A stretch of DNA of 64,000 nucleotides from Bacteroidales bacterium UBA2712 (GCA_002354055.1 DEKW01000019.1:173165-237164), one strand, 5' to 3'. Counted from the stretch's first letter, positions 35,500 to 44,342 are shown. Notes: a model not told the origin generated them from the sequence alone. Translations and numbers: made by a program.

Positions 35500-36366
35500 T
35501 CAAAAAAGTGCTAAAATCGCCACAATGAGTGTACTGAACATCAAAACAGGCATCTGTTTGTCTAATTTCTCAGTATGACTCCAGACGTACCGGAGGTGCC
35601 ATCCCCATACCGGAATAATACACAAAACCCACCAGTGTCCATATACGCAAAAAATTGCCAGACAGCCAACCAGCAAAAGCGTCTGATACACTCGTCCGCC
35701 CCGCTCGCCCAAGAGGCTCGCAAAAGTGTGTTTGCCGTGAGCGCGGTCATTTGGCATATCGCGGATATTATTCAGATTCAGCACTCCCACGCAAGGCAAT
35801 CCGATTGCCGCTCCACACCAGAAAATCTCCGCCGTCAAATTTTGGATCTGCAAATAGTAACCGCCGACCGTACTGAGCAGCCCGAAGAACAAAAACACCC
35901 CTAAATCTCCCAAACCGATATACCCGTAACTGTGCTTTCCAAGGGTATATTTGATGGCACCCACTATCGCAAAGGCACCAAGTAAGAGGAATCCTAGACT
36001 TTGTGTACAGAACAATGTGCCGAAAGCGCTGTATATCAATAAGATACCGAACACTACACAGAACCCCAATAACAGCCAAATCATGCCTTCCATTTGCCGT
36101 TCTGTGATCTTCCCTGCCTGCAGCCCGTACGCTTCGCGTCCTCTTTGTTCTGTATCGGTGCCTTTTAGTGCATCCCCCAGCTCATTACTGAGGTTGCTTA
36201 GGATCTGCAAACTCAGCGTCGTCAGGATGGCTAACACAAAAATCTGAATACTGACAGCTGATGGCTGACAGCCCATCTCGCGCCATGCCAAACCCGTTCC
36301 GAGAATGATTCCCGAAACGGACAAAGGCAGCGTCCTTAATCGTAAGGATTGAATATACGGATTCAT
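35500..36366 (-). CDS. menA: 1,4-dihydroxy-2-naphthoate polyprenyltransferase MenA
   Basis: 288 residues, UbiA family with 8-9 membrane helices. First Asp-rich site NLSNELGDALKGTD (about 60-73), second site NNIRDMPNDRAHGKHT (about 198-213). It attaches the polyprenyl tail in menaquinone synthesis. An insertion GCQPSAVSIQ in the first loop (about 32-41) is encoded by a 7-bp tandem word. Last in ttcA-DUF486-sirtuin-menA; the polyprenyl donor synthase is at 43.2 kb. Confidence 0.93.
   Translation of the reverse strand: MNPYIQSLRLRTLPLSVSGIILGTGLAWREMGCQPSAVSIQIFVLAILTTLSLQILSNLSNELGDALKGTDTEQRGREAYGLQAGKITERQMEGMIWLLLGFCVVFGILLIYSAFGTLFCTQSLGFLLLGAFAIVGAIKYTLGKHSYGYIGLGDLGVFLFFGLLSTVGGYYLQIQNLTAEIFWCGAAIGLPCVGVLNLNNIRDMPNDRAHGKHTFASLLGERGGRVYQTLLLVGCLAIFCVYGHWWVLCIIPVWGWHLRYVWSHTEKLDKQMPVLMFSTLIVAILALF
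36244..36273. repeat. 7-bp tandem word (CTGACAG) inside menA
   Basis: CTGAATA, CTGACAG, CTGATGG, CTGACAG, four 7-bp units in frame within a loop of MenA. Confidence 0.8.
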
Positions 36367-36373
36367 GAAATAC

Positions 36374-37075
36374 TTACTTGTTTTCCTTCAATAACTGCTC
36401 CACCAACTCCGGCACACCTTCGGTGGCTTTCTTGCGGATATGGGTGATTCGGTCCGCCCACATACCGAACTCCGGCTGACCCGGATCCACAAAATAAATA
36501 GGGCAGTTTTTCGGTGCGTAATGAATCAGACTTGCTGCCGGATAGACGTTCAGACTGGTTCCCACAACGACCATGATTTCTGCCTCCGACGCAATGCGGC
36601 ACGCCTCATCGAAATACGGCACTCCTTCACCGAAAAAAACGATATACGGCCGTAGTAGCGAGCCATCCGGATGACGGTCGCCGTAATGCTGTTCCCATCC
36701 TTCCAGAGGCACCGTAGCCGTCTCGTTGTTCTCGGACCGCAGTTTGGTGATCTCGCCATGCAGATGTACTACATTCTTAGCACCTGCCCGCTCATGCAGA
36801 TCATCGATATTCTGGGTGATGATGCGGGTGTCTGGCAAAACCTCCTGCAACTTGGCAATCGCCACATGAGCTGCATTAGGCTGGGCTGCCAGAGTGTCCT
36901 TTCTGCGGGCGTTGTAAAAGTCCACGCACAACTGCGGATTGCGCAGCCATGCCTCGTGGGTGCACACATCTTCGATGCGGTAATGTTCCCATAACCCGTC
37001 TGAGTCGCGGAACGTACCCAGACCACTCTCCGCGCTTACTCCGGCGCCGGTGAAGACCACGATTTTCTTACTCAT
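36374..37075 (-). CDS. cobB: NAD-dependent protein deacylase (sirtuin), zinc-less variant
   Basis: 233 residues. NAD site GAGVSAESGL, catalytic TQNIDDLHERAG and HLHGE, and the class III FYNARR (Tyr/Arg pair that reads succinyl or malonyl lysine in SIRT5 and E. coli CobB). The two CxxC pairs that hold zinc in most sirtuins are absent; the loop after HLHGE has no cysteine. Cysteine-free sirtuins are known in some bacteria, so activity may persist. 7 bp upstream of menA. Confidence 0.9.
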   Translation of the reverse strand: MSKKIVVFTGAGVSAESGLGTFRDSDGLWEHYRIEDVCTHEAWLRNPQLCVDFYNARRKDTLAAQPNAAHVAIAKLQEVLPDTRIITQNIDDLHERAGAKNVVHLHGEITKLRSENNETATVPLEGWEQHYGDRHPDGSLLRPYIVFFGEGVPYFDEACRIASEAEIMVVVGTSLNVYPAASLIHYAPKNCPIYFVDPGQPEFGMWADRITHIRKKATEGVPELVEQLLKENK

Positions 37076-37101
37076 AATCTCTTATTTTAGGAGTGAAACA
37101 C

Positions 37102-37473
37102 TTATTTGAATCCAAAGACGAAATACACGGCGGCAATCAGCAGCAGGCATGCTACGAAATGGTTCCATCGGAGCGGCATACCAAAAGCAATCGCGGAAAA
37201 AATAACAAAAACCACAAGGGTAATCACCTCCTGAATGACTTTCAGCTGCATCAACGTGAATGGTCCTCCGTTTCCTTCAAAACCCATTCGGTTGGCGGGA
37301 ACCTGCAAGCAATACTCAAAAAACGCGATACCCCAGGAAATCAAAATCACAACAATCAACGGCGTGGCATTGGAGATGAATCCCATATTCTGCAACTTCA
37401 AATGGCCATACCAAGCCAGCGTCATGAAGACGTTCGACGCTAATAGCAATAATATAGTATATAAAGCATTCAT
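37102..37473 (-). CDS. DUF486 small membrane protein (DMT-like)
   Basis: 123 residues, four hydrophobic helices, with the family pattern SNVFMTLAWYGHLK near the N-terminus and FFEYCLQVPANRMGF in the middle. DUF486 proteins resemble half a drug/metabolite transporter; substrate unknown. Between ttcA and the sirtuin on the same strand. Confidence 0.9.
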   Translation of the reverse strand: MNALYTILLLLASNVFMTLAWYGHLKLQNMGFISNATPLIVVILISWGIAFFEYCLQVPANRMGFEGNGGPFTLMQLKVIQEVITLVVFVIFSAIAFGMPLRWNHFVACLLLIAAVYFVFGFK

Positions 37474-37483
37474 ATATAGTAAG

Positions 37484-38260
37484 TTATATTTGCGGTAGAT
37501 ATTCTTTTTTGATATTCGTCATGGCGGCGTACATCGAGTCCATTGCCTCGGGATTGAGCGCTTTGATTTGCGCCACCAGATCTTTCACTTTTGCCCGCGA
37601 GGAGACATGCTCGAACGGACATAGCTGTTTCTGTTTCTCGTATCTTCGCATCTCTGCGTAGCGAATCAGGTCTGCTTCTTCAATCAACGCCAGCGGCCGG
37701 ATGATCTGCAAAGGCATTTTCTCCATCTGTAGAATCGGCGGCATGGTGGCATAAGCGCCCTGAAAAATCTGATTCATCAGCAGTGTCTCGATGATATCAT
37801 CCTTATGATGCCCGAACGCAATCTTGTTGCAGCCCAACTCCTGCGCTACGTTGAATAACTCCTTCCTTCTATACCATGCGCACAAGAAACACGGATTGTC
37901 GATCTCGCGCGGCGTTCTCCCTTCCCTTAAAGGAGGGGCCTGGGGGATGCTTACATCCCTCACGATCAGCGGCACACCTGCTTCGTCGCAGAACCGCTGT
38001 AGATAACTCATATCCGAGATATATGCACGCTCTTTGACCCGCACATGCAAAGCCGTAACCTGAAACCGCGGTTTGTAGATCTTGGCTCGCCGACCCAACA
38101 ACTCGACCAACGCCAAGCTGTCTTTGCCGCCGCTCAGACCGATCAGTATATGGTCTCCGTCTGCAATCAGACCATAGTCTGCGCAGGCTTTATGAAACCG
38201 TTTCGTGAGACGGTCCCGCTGTTTCTCAAGAGCTATTTGTTCGGGTGTTTTTTGAGGCAT
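37484..38260 (-). CDS. ttcA: tRNA 2-thiocytidine synthase-like ATPase TtcA
   Basis: 258 residues from ATG 38260 (MPQKTPEQI); the longer TTG-type frame would start inside the promoter. PP-loop SGGKDSLA, CFLC motif for the Fe-S cluster, FGHHKDD. It thiolates C32 of some tRNAs. Residues about 119-133 (VSIPQAPPLREGRTPRE) are an insertion encoded by a GC-rich repeat also found in aroA. First gene of its operon. Confidence 0.9.
   Translation of the reverse strand: MPQKTPEQIALEKQRDRLTKRFHKACADYGLIADGDHILIGLSGGKDSLALVELLGRRAKIYKPRFQVTALHVRVKERAYISDMSYLQRFCDEAGVPLIVRDVSIPQAPPLREGRTPREIDNPCFLCAWYRRKELFNVAQELGCNKIAFGHHKDDIIETLLMNQIFQGAYATMPPILQMEKMPLQIIRPLALIEEADLIRYAEMRRYEKQKQLCPFEHVSSRAKVKDLVAQIKALNPEAMDSMYAAMTNIKKEYLPQI
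37916..37955. repeat. GC-rich GGAGGGGC repeat inside ttcA
   Basis: CTCCCTTCCCTTAAAGGAGG followed by GGCCTGGGGGA. The same layout (CCCTTC..GGAGGGGCAGGGGG) is in aroA at 61997-62033, a weaker one in a glycosyltransferase at 57533-57565. Confidence 0.7.
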
Positions 38261-38287
38261 AACAAGCTTTTTTACGTTTTGCGAGTG

Positions 38288-38318
38288 CAAAGTTACAAAA
38301 AAATTTGCACATATCAAA
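38288..38318 (-). promoter_or_regulatory. Promoter of ttcA operon
   Basis: Minus strand TTTG, 19 nt, TAACTTTG. It overlaps the divergent promoter on the plus strand. Confidence 0.8.
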
Positions 38319-38335
38319 ATATTTTACTAATTTTG
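38304..38335 (+). promoter_or_regulatory. Promoter of the nuclease-DUF4290-prs operon
   Basis: TTTG at 38304-38307, 20 nt, TAATTTTG at 38328-38335; ATG at 38371. Confidence 0.8.
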
Positions 38336-38370
38336 TAGCCGATTTTGTAAATATCACAAAAATACATACA

Positions 38371-39441
38371 ATGAAACACACATTTATCTATGTAGCAGCA
38401 CTGATGTTGACGGTAAGCATCTTTGCGAAAGCACAGGAGGAGACGAATGCGCAATTCGTTCGTTGCATTGCGTTCTACAACCTCGAGAACCTCTTCGACA
38501 CCATCCATGACGAGGGCAAGAACGACTACGAGTACTTGCCGGACGGAGGTATGAAATGGGATGCGCTCAAGTATGAGAATAAAGTGAAGAACATGGCCTA
38601 TGCCGTTTCGCAACTCGGAACCGATTATGATCCTCGCGGCGCAGCGTGTATCGGAGTGGCGGAGGTGGAGAATATAGGTTGCCTGTATGACCTCTGCGCA
38701 GAAGCAAACAGTAAATACGGTCGTCGCCTCAAGCCGATTTTGATAGAAGGTCCGGATCGCCGTGGCGTGGATGTGGGATTCCTCTACGACTCCCTGCTCT
38801 TCAAGCCCACCAAGGCAAATGGCTTTGAACTCAAGGCGCATTATTCCGATGGTGGAGAGATCAAGACCCGTCTGCAACTCTGTGTGTCCGGGTATCTCAT
38901 GGGAGATGGAAAGCCGGAGAAGATCCACGTCATTGTGAACCACTGGCCCAGCCGTTACGGAGGAGAACTGACCTCACGTCCCGGTCGTGATACCGCGGCA
39001 ATGCTTTGCAAGTCCATCTGTGACTCGATATACCTCAAGGACCCCAAAGCGAAAATCATCATTATGGGTGACTTGAACGACGATCCGTACAACCATAGTT
39101 GCAAAGAGGTGCTCAAAGCACGCAAGCACCGTGAGGAGGTAGAGCCGCAGGGTTATTTCAATACGATGTGGCAGATGCTCGACCGCGGCATCGGTTCGCT
39201 GGCGTACAACGGCTCGTGGAACCTCTTTGACCAGATTATCATCAACGAACCGCTGATGAACGAGAAAATAGAATCCGGCAAATGGACCTATTGGAAGGCG
39301 CAGATCTTCAACAAACCTTTCTTGACCGTTCAGGAAGGCAAGGATAAGGGCACACCATTACGTACCCACAAAGGCGGAGTATGGCAGAACGGTTACGGGG
39401 ACCACTACCCAACAATGATTTATCTTATTAGAAAGAAATAA
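38371..39441 (+). CDS. Secreted endonuclease/exonuclease/phosphatase family protein
   Basis: 356 residues; the ATG at 38371 gives a clean signal peptide ending AKAQ, the longer frame does not. EEP-fold residues: FYNLENLFD, GVAEVEN (catalytic Glu), VIVNHWPSR, MGDLNDDP and a final GDHYP. Substrate could be nucleic acid, a lipid or a sugar phosphate; the family does not decide. Export suggests nutrient phosphate release or extracellular DNA degradation. First in its operon, 2 bp before DUF4290. Confidence 0.9.
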   Translation: MKHTFIYVAALMLTVSIFAKAQEETNAQFVRCIAFYNLENLFDTIHDEGKNDYEYLPDGGMKWDALKYENKVKNMAYAVSQLGTDYDPRGAACIGVAEVENIGCLYDLCAEANSKYGRRLKPILIEGPDRRGVDVGFLYDSLLFKPTKANGFELKAHYSDGGEIKTRLQLCVSGYLMGDGKPEKIHVIVNHWPSRYGGELTSRPGRDTAAMLCKSICDSIYLKDPKAKIIIMGDLNDDPYNHSCKEVLKARKHREEVEPQGYFNTMWQMLDRGIGSLAYNGSWNLFDQIIINEPLMNEKIESGKWTYWKAQIFNKPFLTVQEGKDKGTPLRTHKGGVWQNGYGDHYPTMIYLIRKK

Positions 39442-39443
39442 CT

Positions 39444-39770
39444 ATGACATCGCAATTAAATAGAAATACTTCTCCCATTAGGATGCGTAACTACGGGCGC
39501 ATTGTGCAGGATATGATTGCTTATGCAGCGACCCTGCCGGAGGGACAAGAGCGCGAAGCGCTGGAGATTTATATCGCGCAATGTATGCGGCAGAGGAACA
39601 TGGTGTGGAATAGGGACCAGGAGTCCGGCATCGGACGAGTGAAGGAGGATATCCTTTCGCTCTCCCACGGAGCCCTGAGATGTGATTCGGAGGCTTTTAA
39701 TCAGCTCTTTGCACAGGCCGGAGGAACACAAAACCCCAACAACGGATCCAAAAAAAAGAAAAATAAATAA
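39444..39770 (+). CDS. DUF4290 protein
   Basis: 108 residues. NYGRIVQDMIAYAATLPEGQERE matches the conserved helix start of DUF4290, a family of unknown function seen almost only in Bacteroidetes; the C-terminus is a basic KKKKNK tail. It ends on the A of the prs ATG. Confidence 0.8.
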   Translation: MTSQLNRNTSPIRMRNYGRIVQDMIAYAATLPEGQEREALEIYIAQCMRQRNMVWNRDQESGIGRVKEDILSLSHGALRCDSEAFNQLFAQAGGTQNPNNGSKKKKNK

Positions 39771-40729
39771 TGGAATCGTCTAATCAGTTCAAAATCTTCG
39801 CCGGCTCAAAAGGCATGGCGTTGGCTAAAGGTATTTGCCAAGAGCTGGGTTGCCAACTCGGCGCTTTGCATGTCGATCGTTTCTCAGATGGTGAGTTCTG
39901 CACCTATTTTGAGGAGTCTGTTCGCGGAAAGTCTGTTTATCTCGTACAATCAACCTGCCCTACCAGCGATAACCTCATGGAGTTATTGCTGATGATTGAT
40001 GCAGCCAAACGCGCAAGTGCGTACAAAGTGATTGCGGTCATCCCGTATTTCGGTTGGGCGCGCCAGGACCGCAAGGACAAACCCCGTGTCTCTATTGGCG
40101 CCAAACTGGTAGCAAACATGTTGCAAACGGCTGGCGCAGACCGCGTCATCACTGTCGATCTGCATGCCGACCAGATTCAAGGATTCTTCGACATCCCCGT
40201 GGATCATATTTTTGGTTCGAATGTGCTGGCTCCGTATGTAGCTTCTTTGAACCTGAAGAAACTGATTGTCGCTTCTCCGGATGTGGGTGGCTCGAAGAGG
40301 GCTTCTAATTTCGCGAAGAAACTGCATATCATGACCGACCGCGAAGTGCCGATGGTGATTTGCTACAAGCATCGCCCTGAGTTCAATCAGGTATCCGAGA
40401 TGCGCATCTTGGGAGATATATACGGCAAAGACGTGGTCATCTTTGATGACATGGTGGACACCGCTGGAACACTCTGCAAGGCCGCAGAAATAATGAAAGA
40501 AGGTGGCGCTAAGTCTGTCCGTGCAGTAGTCTCTCACGCTGTTCTTAGCGGTAGCGCTTGCCAGCGGATAGAGGAGTCGGTTCTCGAAGAAGTCGTTTGC
40601 ACGGATTCGCTTCCGATAGATCCAGCACGTTGCTCAAAACTGCACGTGGTGAGCCTTGCCAAATCGATTGCGGCAACCATTAGTGCTATACAAAATCATA
40701 CTTCTGTAAGCGAAGCAAACACACAATGA
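39770..40729 (+). CDS. prs: Ribose-phosphate pyrophosphokinase
   Basis: 319 residues. Flexible loop DRKDKPRVSIGAK, ribose-5-P site (FDDMVDTAGT), HADQIQGFF and the PRPP-synthase signature are present. It makes PRPP for purines, pyrimidines, His and Trp. One-base overlap with DUF4290 and ATGA with the M28 gene show coupled translation. Confidence 0.96.
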   Translation: MESSNQFKIFAGSKGMALAKGICQELGCQLGALHVDRFSDGEFCTYFEESVRGKSVYLVQSTCPTSDNLMELLLMIDAAKRASAYKVIAVIPYFGWARQDRKDKPRVSIGAKLVANMLQTAGADRVITVDLHADQIQGFFDIPVDHIFGSNVLAPYVASLNLKKLIVASPDVGGSKRASNFAKKLHIMTDREVPMVICYKHRPEFNQVSEMRILGDIYGKDVVIFDDMVDTAGTLCKAAEIMKEGGAKSVRAVVSHAVLSGSACQRIEESVLEEVVCTDSLPIDPARCSKLHVVSLAKSIAATISAIQNHTSVSEANTQ

Positions 40730-41808
40730 TCAATCACTTGAGAACAAATAGTTGGATAATAGGAATGGTGGCAGGCATCGCCTGCCTCCTTTCCGCTTGC
40801 GGAAAAAAGCAAGCCGTTATTTCCCGTCCGTCCTTTTCTTCGGATAGCGCTTATGCGTATATCGAACGACAGATGGCTTTCGGACCTCGCGTGCCAAACA
40901 GTAATGCCCACATGCAATGTGCAGTATGGCTCATTGAGCAACTGAAGGCGTTTGGAGCCGAAGTGGAGCTGCAAAAAGGATTCATGCCGGACTACAAAGG
41001 TGATAACCAGCAGATCTATAACATCATCGGACATTTTACGCCCGTTCAGCGCGATAGTGCTTCGCACGCGAGTGCGCGTATCCTCTTAGGTGCGCATTAT
41101 GACACACGCCCTTGGTGCGATGAGGAAGACGATTATTCCGACCGTTTCTACAATGTCCCCGGCGCCAACGATGGCGCTTCCGGTGTGGGTGTTCTCCTTG
41201 AAGTTGCGCGTCAAATAGGTCTGAGAATATCTAACAGTGAGCAAAGCGAACGGTCTAACAGCCCGCAGGGCGGTCTATCGACCCCGGTCGATATCATCTT
41301 CTTCGATTGCGAAGATATGGGTACGCCGCGTGTCTATACCGGCGCAGAGCGCGAAGATACTTGGTGTCTCGGATCCCAACTCTGGGCTACCAACTATGCG
41401 CGTCTGTCTGCCGAAGGCGGTCTGTCTTCTATCAGCGAAGCGGTCTATCAGGCGAAGCCGGTCTATGCCTACGGCATCGTCCTCGACATGGTCGGTGCAC
41501 CCGATGCGGTATTCCCTCTGGAGATGTATTCTACCCAGTATGCGTCGAACTACCAACACCAGATCTGGCGCGCAGCAGAGCAGTTGGGCTACGGAGCGAT
41601 GTTTTCCAAACAACAGTCGTACCCCATTACCGATGACCATTATTACATCAACTATATTGCCGGCATTCCATGCGTAGATGTCATCCACTACGACATCCGC
41701 AATGCAACCGGTTTCCCCCATTGGTGGCACACCCAGAACGACAATATGGATAATATTTCCAAATCAACCCTCCAGGCTGTCGGTGAAGTGGTTATGAGCC
41801 AACTCTGA
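40726..41808 (+). CDS. M28 family lipoprotein peptidase / glutaminyl cyclase-like
   Basis: 360 residues. Lipobox LLSAC at about 22-26. Zinc ligands: GAHYDTRPW (His, Asp), GANDGASG (Asp), FFDCEDMG (Glu/Asp) and the final ITDDHYY, with DVIHYD near the end. Bacteroidetes members are aminopeptidases or glutaminyl-peptide cyclotransferases. Two stretches (about residues 167-183 and 225-245) are polar insertions encoded by mini-hairpin GGTCT repeats, both in loops. Follows prs by ATGA overlap. Confidence 0.9.
   Translation: MINHLRTNSWIIGMVAGIACLLSACGKKQAVISRPSFSSDSAYAYIERQMAFGPRVPNSNAHMQCAVWLIEQLKAFGAEVELQKGFMPDYKGDNQQIYNIIGHFTPVQRDSASHASARILLGAHYDTRPWCDEEDDYSDRFYNVPGANDGASGVGVLLEVARQIGLRISNSEQSERSNSPQGGLSTPVDIIFFDCEDMGTPRVYTGAEREDTWCLGSQLWATNYARLSAEGGLSSISEAVYQAKPVYAYGIVLDMVGAPDAVFPLEMYSTQYASNYQHQIWRAAEQLGYGAMFSKQQSYPITDDHYYINYIAGIPCVDVIHYDIRNATGFPHWWHTQNDNMDNISKSTLQAVGEVVMSQL
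41241..41276. repeat. Mini-hairpin GGTCT elements inside the M28 gene, first group
   Basis: An imperfect GCAAAGC..GGTCT (41241-41256) and a perfect GCCC-GCA-GGGC hairpin (41261-41271) with GGTCT (41272-41276). Confidence 0.75.
41410..41464. repeat. Mini-hairpin GGTCT elements inside the M28 gene, second group
   Basis: Three in a row: GCC-GAA-GGC (41410-41418), GC-GAA-GC (41435-41441), GGC-GAA-GCC (41451-41459), each followed at once by GGTCT. Confidence 0.8.
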
Positions 41809-41810
41809 AA

Positions 41811-41847
41811 GTCGTAATCACGTAATTACGTAATCACGTTATAACGA
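41811..41847. repeat. 8-bp word spacer before sufC
   Basis: GTAATCAC, GTAATTAC, GTAATCAC, GTTATAAC at 8-bp spacing, centred on the palindrome CGTAATTACG; fills the whole gap. A sister spacer is at 58918-58950. Confidence 0.9.
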
Positions 41848-42591
41848 ATGAGTAAACTATTAGAAATAAAAGATCTTCATGCCTCTATCGGCGGAAAGGA
41901 GATTCTCAAGGGTGTCAACCTCGTCATCAACGAAGGCGAGGTACACGCGATCATGGGACCGAACGGAGCTGGTAAATCGACCCTCTCTGCCGTCCTTACG
42001 GGCAATCCTGCGTACGAGGTGACGTCCGGAGAAGTCTATCTCAAGGGTCAAGACCTTCTCGCTATGCCCGCAGAGGTGCGCGCACGTGCGGGCGTGTTCC
42101 TTTCTTTTCAATATCCTGTGGAGATCCCGGGTGTCAGCATGACCAATTTCATGCGTGCCGCCATCAATGCCAAACGCGAGTACGAAGGAAAAGAACCCAT
42201 CTCTCCGAAAGAGTTCCTTTCCCTCATGCGCGAGAAGAAAAAACTCTTGGAACTCCCTGACAAACTCAATAACCGTTCGGTGAACGAAGGTTTCTCCGGT
42301 GGTGAGAAGAAGAAAAACGAGATCTTCCAGATGGCGATGCTCGAACCCTGTCTCTCTATCTTGGACGAGACAGACTCCGGTCTCGATATCGATGCACTCC
42401 GCATTGTGGCAGAAGGCGTCAATAAACTCAAAACGCCGCAGAACGCCTCTATCGTCATCACCCACTACCAGCGACTTCTGGACTACATCGTCCCGGATTT
42501 TGTACACGTCCTTGCAGATGGCAAGATCGTCAAGACGGGCGATAAATCCCTCGCCCTCGAACTTGAAGAACACGGATATGAGAATATCTAA
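41848..42591 (+). CDS. sufC: Fe-S cluster assembly ATPase SufC
   Basis: 247 residues. Walker A GPNGAGKST, the SufC-specific SGGEKKKNE signature, Walker B LSILDETDSGLD and the H-loop VITHYQRLL. It drives conformational change in the SufBCD scaffold. sufB is not next to it, unlike most Bacteroidetes (sufB-C-D). sufD overlaps by 14 nt. Confidence 0.96.
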   Translation: MSKLLEIKDLHASIGGKEILKGVNLVINEGEVHAIMGPNGAGKSTLSAVLTGNPAYEVTSGEVYLKGQDLLAMPAEVRARAGVFLSFQYPVEIPGVSMTNFMRAAINAKREYEGKEPISPKEFLSLMREKKKLLELPDKLNNRSVNEGFSGGEKKKNEIFQMAMLEPCLSILDETDSGLDIDALRIVAEGVNKLKTPQNASIVITHYQRLLDYIVPDFVHVLADGKIVKTGDKSLALELEEHGYENI

Positions 42592-43189
42592 AGGTGAAAT
42601 ATTTGAACGTGTCTTCATCAACGAGGAAGTAAATCTTCAGATAGACCAAGAAGCTGGGTCGCATGTGAAAATTCATGTGATCAATGCCTCGTTTTCTATT
42701 ACGGTGAACCAATTAGGTGAGGGCTGCATAACAGAGATTTACGGGCTGGAAAATCTCCATGGCGACGAGCATGTAACTGCAGAGACACACGTCACGCACG
42801 CTGTCGGAGGCGGCACATCGAACCAGTTGGTGAAGTTCGTTTTGGCGGATCGTGCCCGTGGTTCGTTCATCGGCGATCTGAAGATTGCGCCCGACGCGCA
42901 GAAGACCGAGGCGCATCAGACCAACCGCAACCTCCTGCTCTCCGAGGATGCAGAGATGCGTACCCGCCCGCAGTTAGAGATCTACGCCGATGACGTCAAA
43001 GCGACACATGGCGCTTCCACCGGACAGCTCGATGAGTCGGCACTCTTCTACATGCAGCAACGAGGCATAGACAAACAAAAAGCGCGTCAACTCCTCGTTA
43101 ACGCGTTTATGATCGATGTCCTCAATACCATCTCCGATGCGACCCTGAGAGAACAATTACTGAACTCTATTGATGGCGAAATCGAGTAA
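42578..43189 (+). CDS. sufD: Short SufD-like Fe-S assembly protein
   Basis: 203 residues from ATG 42578, less than half of ordinary SufD (about 430-450). The C-terminal SUF core is intact: DQTNRxLLLS-like HQTNRNLLLSEDAEMRTRP, LEIYADDVKATHGAS (with the SufD histidine), LDESALFYMQQRGI and the helical end. Missing is the N-terminal helical domain and most of the beta-helix. The usual Cys before THGA is Ala. It overlaps sufC (coupled) and overlaps the 3' end of the polyprenyl synthase gene by 33 bp. A truncated but maintained form is the best reading. Confidence 0.85.
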   Translation: MRISKGEIFERVFINEEVNLQIDQEAGSHVKIHVINASFSITVNQLGEGCITEIYGLENLHGDEHVTAETHVTHAVGGGTSNQLVKFVLADRARGSFIGDLKIAPDAQKTEAHQTNRNLLLSEDAEMRTRPQLEIYADDVKATHGASTGQLDESALFYMQQRGIDKQKARQLLVNAFMIDVLNTISDATLREQLLNSIDGEIE

Positions 43190-44152
43190 GGCAATCAGAC
43201 TGCGTTTCTCAGTTGAGTCACGGAATACCGAAAGGGCTTCCGTGGCTTTCTTTTTATAGGCAAGCATCTGTTGCACAGCGTATTCCTCGCCTTTGAATCG
43301 CAGTACAAACGCCTTGATCTCTTCTAAGGTCCGCGCTTCTTCCTCCGGCGAATAACCATCCGCAACTAACCGCTCGCCCTTCGCTTTGATTACCTCCGCT
43401 TCGTCTTTCGGTGCGCGGCGCAAGGATTCGATCAGAGGAAGTGTCACTTTGCCATCCCGTAAGTCACTCATTGTAGGTTTGCCTATTTCCTCCAGATCGC
43501 TGTAATCGAAGATATCGTCCTTAATCTGGAAACACAGACCCAACATCTTTCCGTATTCACGCAACGCGGTACGCTGTTTGGGAGTACACCCTGCACTCTC
43601 TGCGCCGGCTTCCGCGCAGGCTTGGAAGAGTTGGGCGGTCTTTTGCTCGATGACTTGCAAGTACCGAGCTTCATCAATCCACATCGATTGTCCCACATGC
43701 AACTGAACCATCTCTCCGCTGGAAAGGTTCTTACCGAGATTAGAGACAATCTCCAAAATACGAATATTTCGCACTTCGGCAATCAAGCCGATAACTTTTG
43801 CCAGCATGTAATCTCCTACCAGAACAGCAATCTTATTGGTCCATTTGGCATGAACCGCTTCTACACCGCGGCGCGTGTCAGAACTGTCCACCACATCGTC
43901 GTGAATCAGACTTGCGGTATGCAGTAACTCCAGCGCTACCGCTGAACGCAGGGTCTTATCTGTTATGGTATCGCATATCTGTGCGCATAACAAAACAACC
44001 AGCGGTCGAAGCTGTTTGCCGCGACTTGAACCCACGTGACGAAGCACTTCCTGCTGCAACTTATTGTCTGCATCCAGGCTCTGTTCCATCAGTCGCTCGT
44101 ACGCGCGCCAACTGTCCTCTATAGGGAACCGTATTTCGGATAAAGCGTTCAT
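43157..44152 (-). CDS. Polyprenyl diphosphate synthase
   Basis: 331 residues from ATG 44152. First Asp-rich motif LIHDDVVD, with SSDTRRG; second motif FQIKDDIFDY. Long-chain trans type, expected to make the octaprenyl or longer tail for menaquinone (menA at 36 kb). One polar stretch IKAKGERL (about 262-269) matches the peptide found in the LpxB insertion, so it too may be repeat-derived. Own promoter at 44171-44202. Confidence 0.93.
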   Translation of the reverse strand: MNALSEIRFPIEDSWRAYERLMEQSLDADNKLQQEVLRHVGSSRGKQLRPLVVLLCAQICDTITDKTLRSAVALELLHTASLIHDDVVDSSDTRRGVEAVHAKWTNKIAVLVGDYMLAKVIGLIAEVRNIRILEIVSNLGKNLSSGEMVQLHVGQSMWIDEARYLQVIEQKTAQLFQACAEAGAESAGCTPKQRTALREYGKMLGLCFQIKDDIFDYSDLEEIGKPTMSDLRDGKVTLPLIESLRRAPKDEAEVIKAKGERLVADGYSPEEEARTLEEIKAFVLRFKGEEYAVQQMLAYKKKATEALSVFRDSTEKRSLIALLDFAINRVQ

Positions 44153-44170
44153 ATTTTTCGAAATCGAGTG

Positions 44171-44202
44171 CAAAGGTACTACTTTTTTGCGGAATATACA
44201 AG
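44171..44202 (-). promoter_or_regulatory. Promoter of the polyprenyl synthase
   Basis: Minus strand CTTG, 20 nt, TACCTTTG. Confidence 0.75.
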
Positions 44203-44264
44203 AAAAAATGAAGAATGTGTATTATTTGCGTCAATTTTTCCACATAATACTCAATTATTTTCCG

Positions 44265-44272
44265 TACCTTTG
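44265..44272 (+). promoter_or_regulatory. -7 box of the uxaC promoter
   Basis: TACCTTTG, about 70 bp before uxaC. No good TTTG lies at the expected -33, which fits an activator-dependent or weak promoter. Confidence 0.55.
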
Positions 44273-44342
44273 CAGCGTAAAATTATGCAAAAGCATAATA
44301 GGACCCGAAAACAATCATTTAACACAATAAAATCTATCATTT

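Noticed and set aside
35306..35503. A 65-codon ORF upstream of rmlA
   Set aside because: It crosses the promoter and hairpin array; the peptide is low-complexity Arg/Leu/Pro.
38305..38370. Longer start for the secreted nuclease
   Set aside because: It would include the promoter and spoil the signal peptide; ATG at 38371 gives a clean one.
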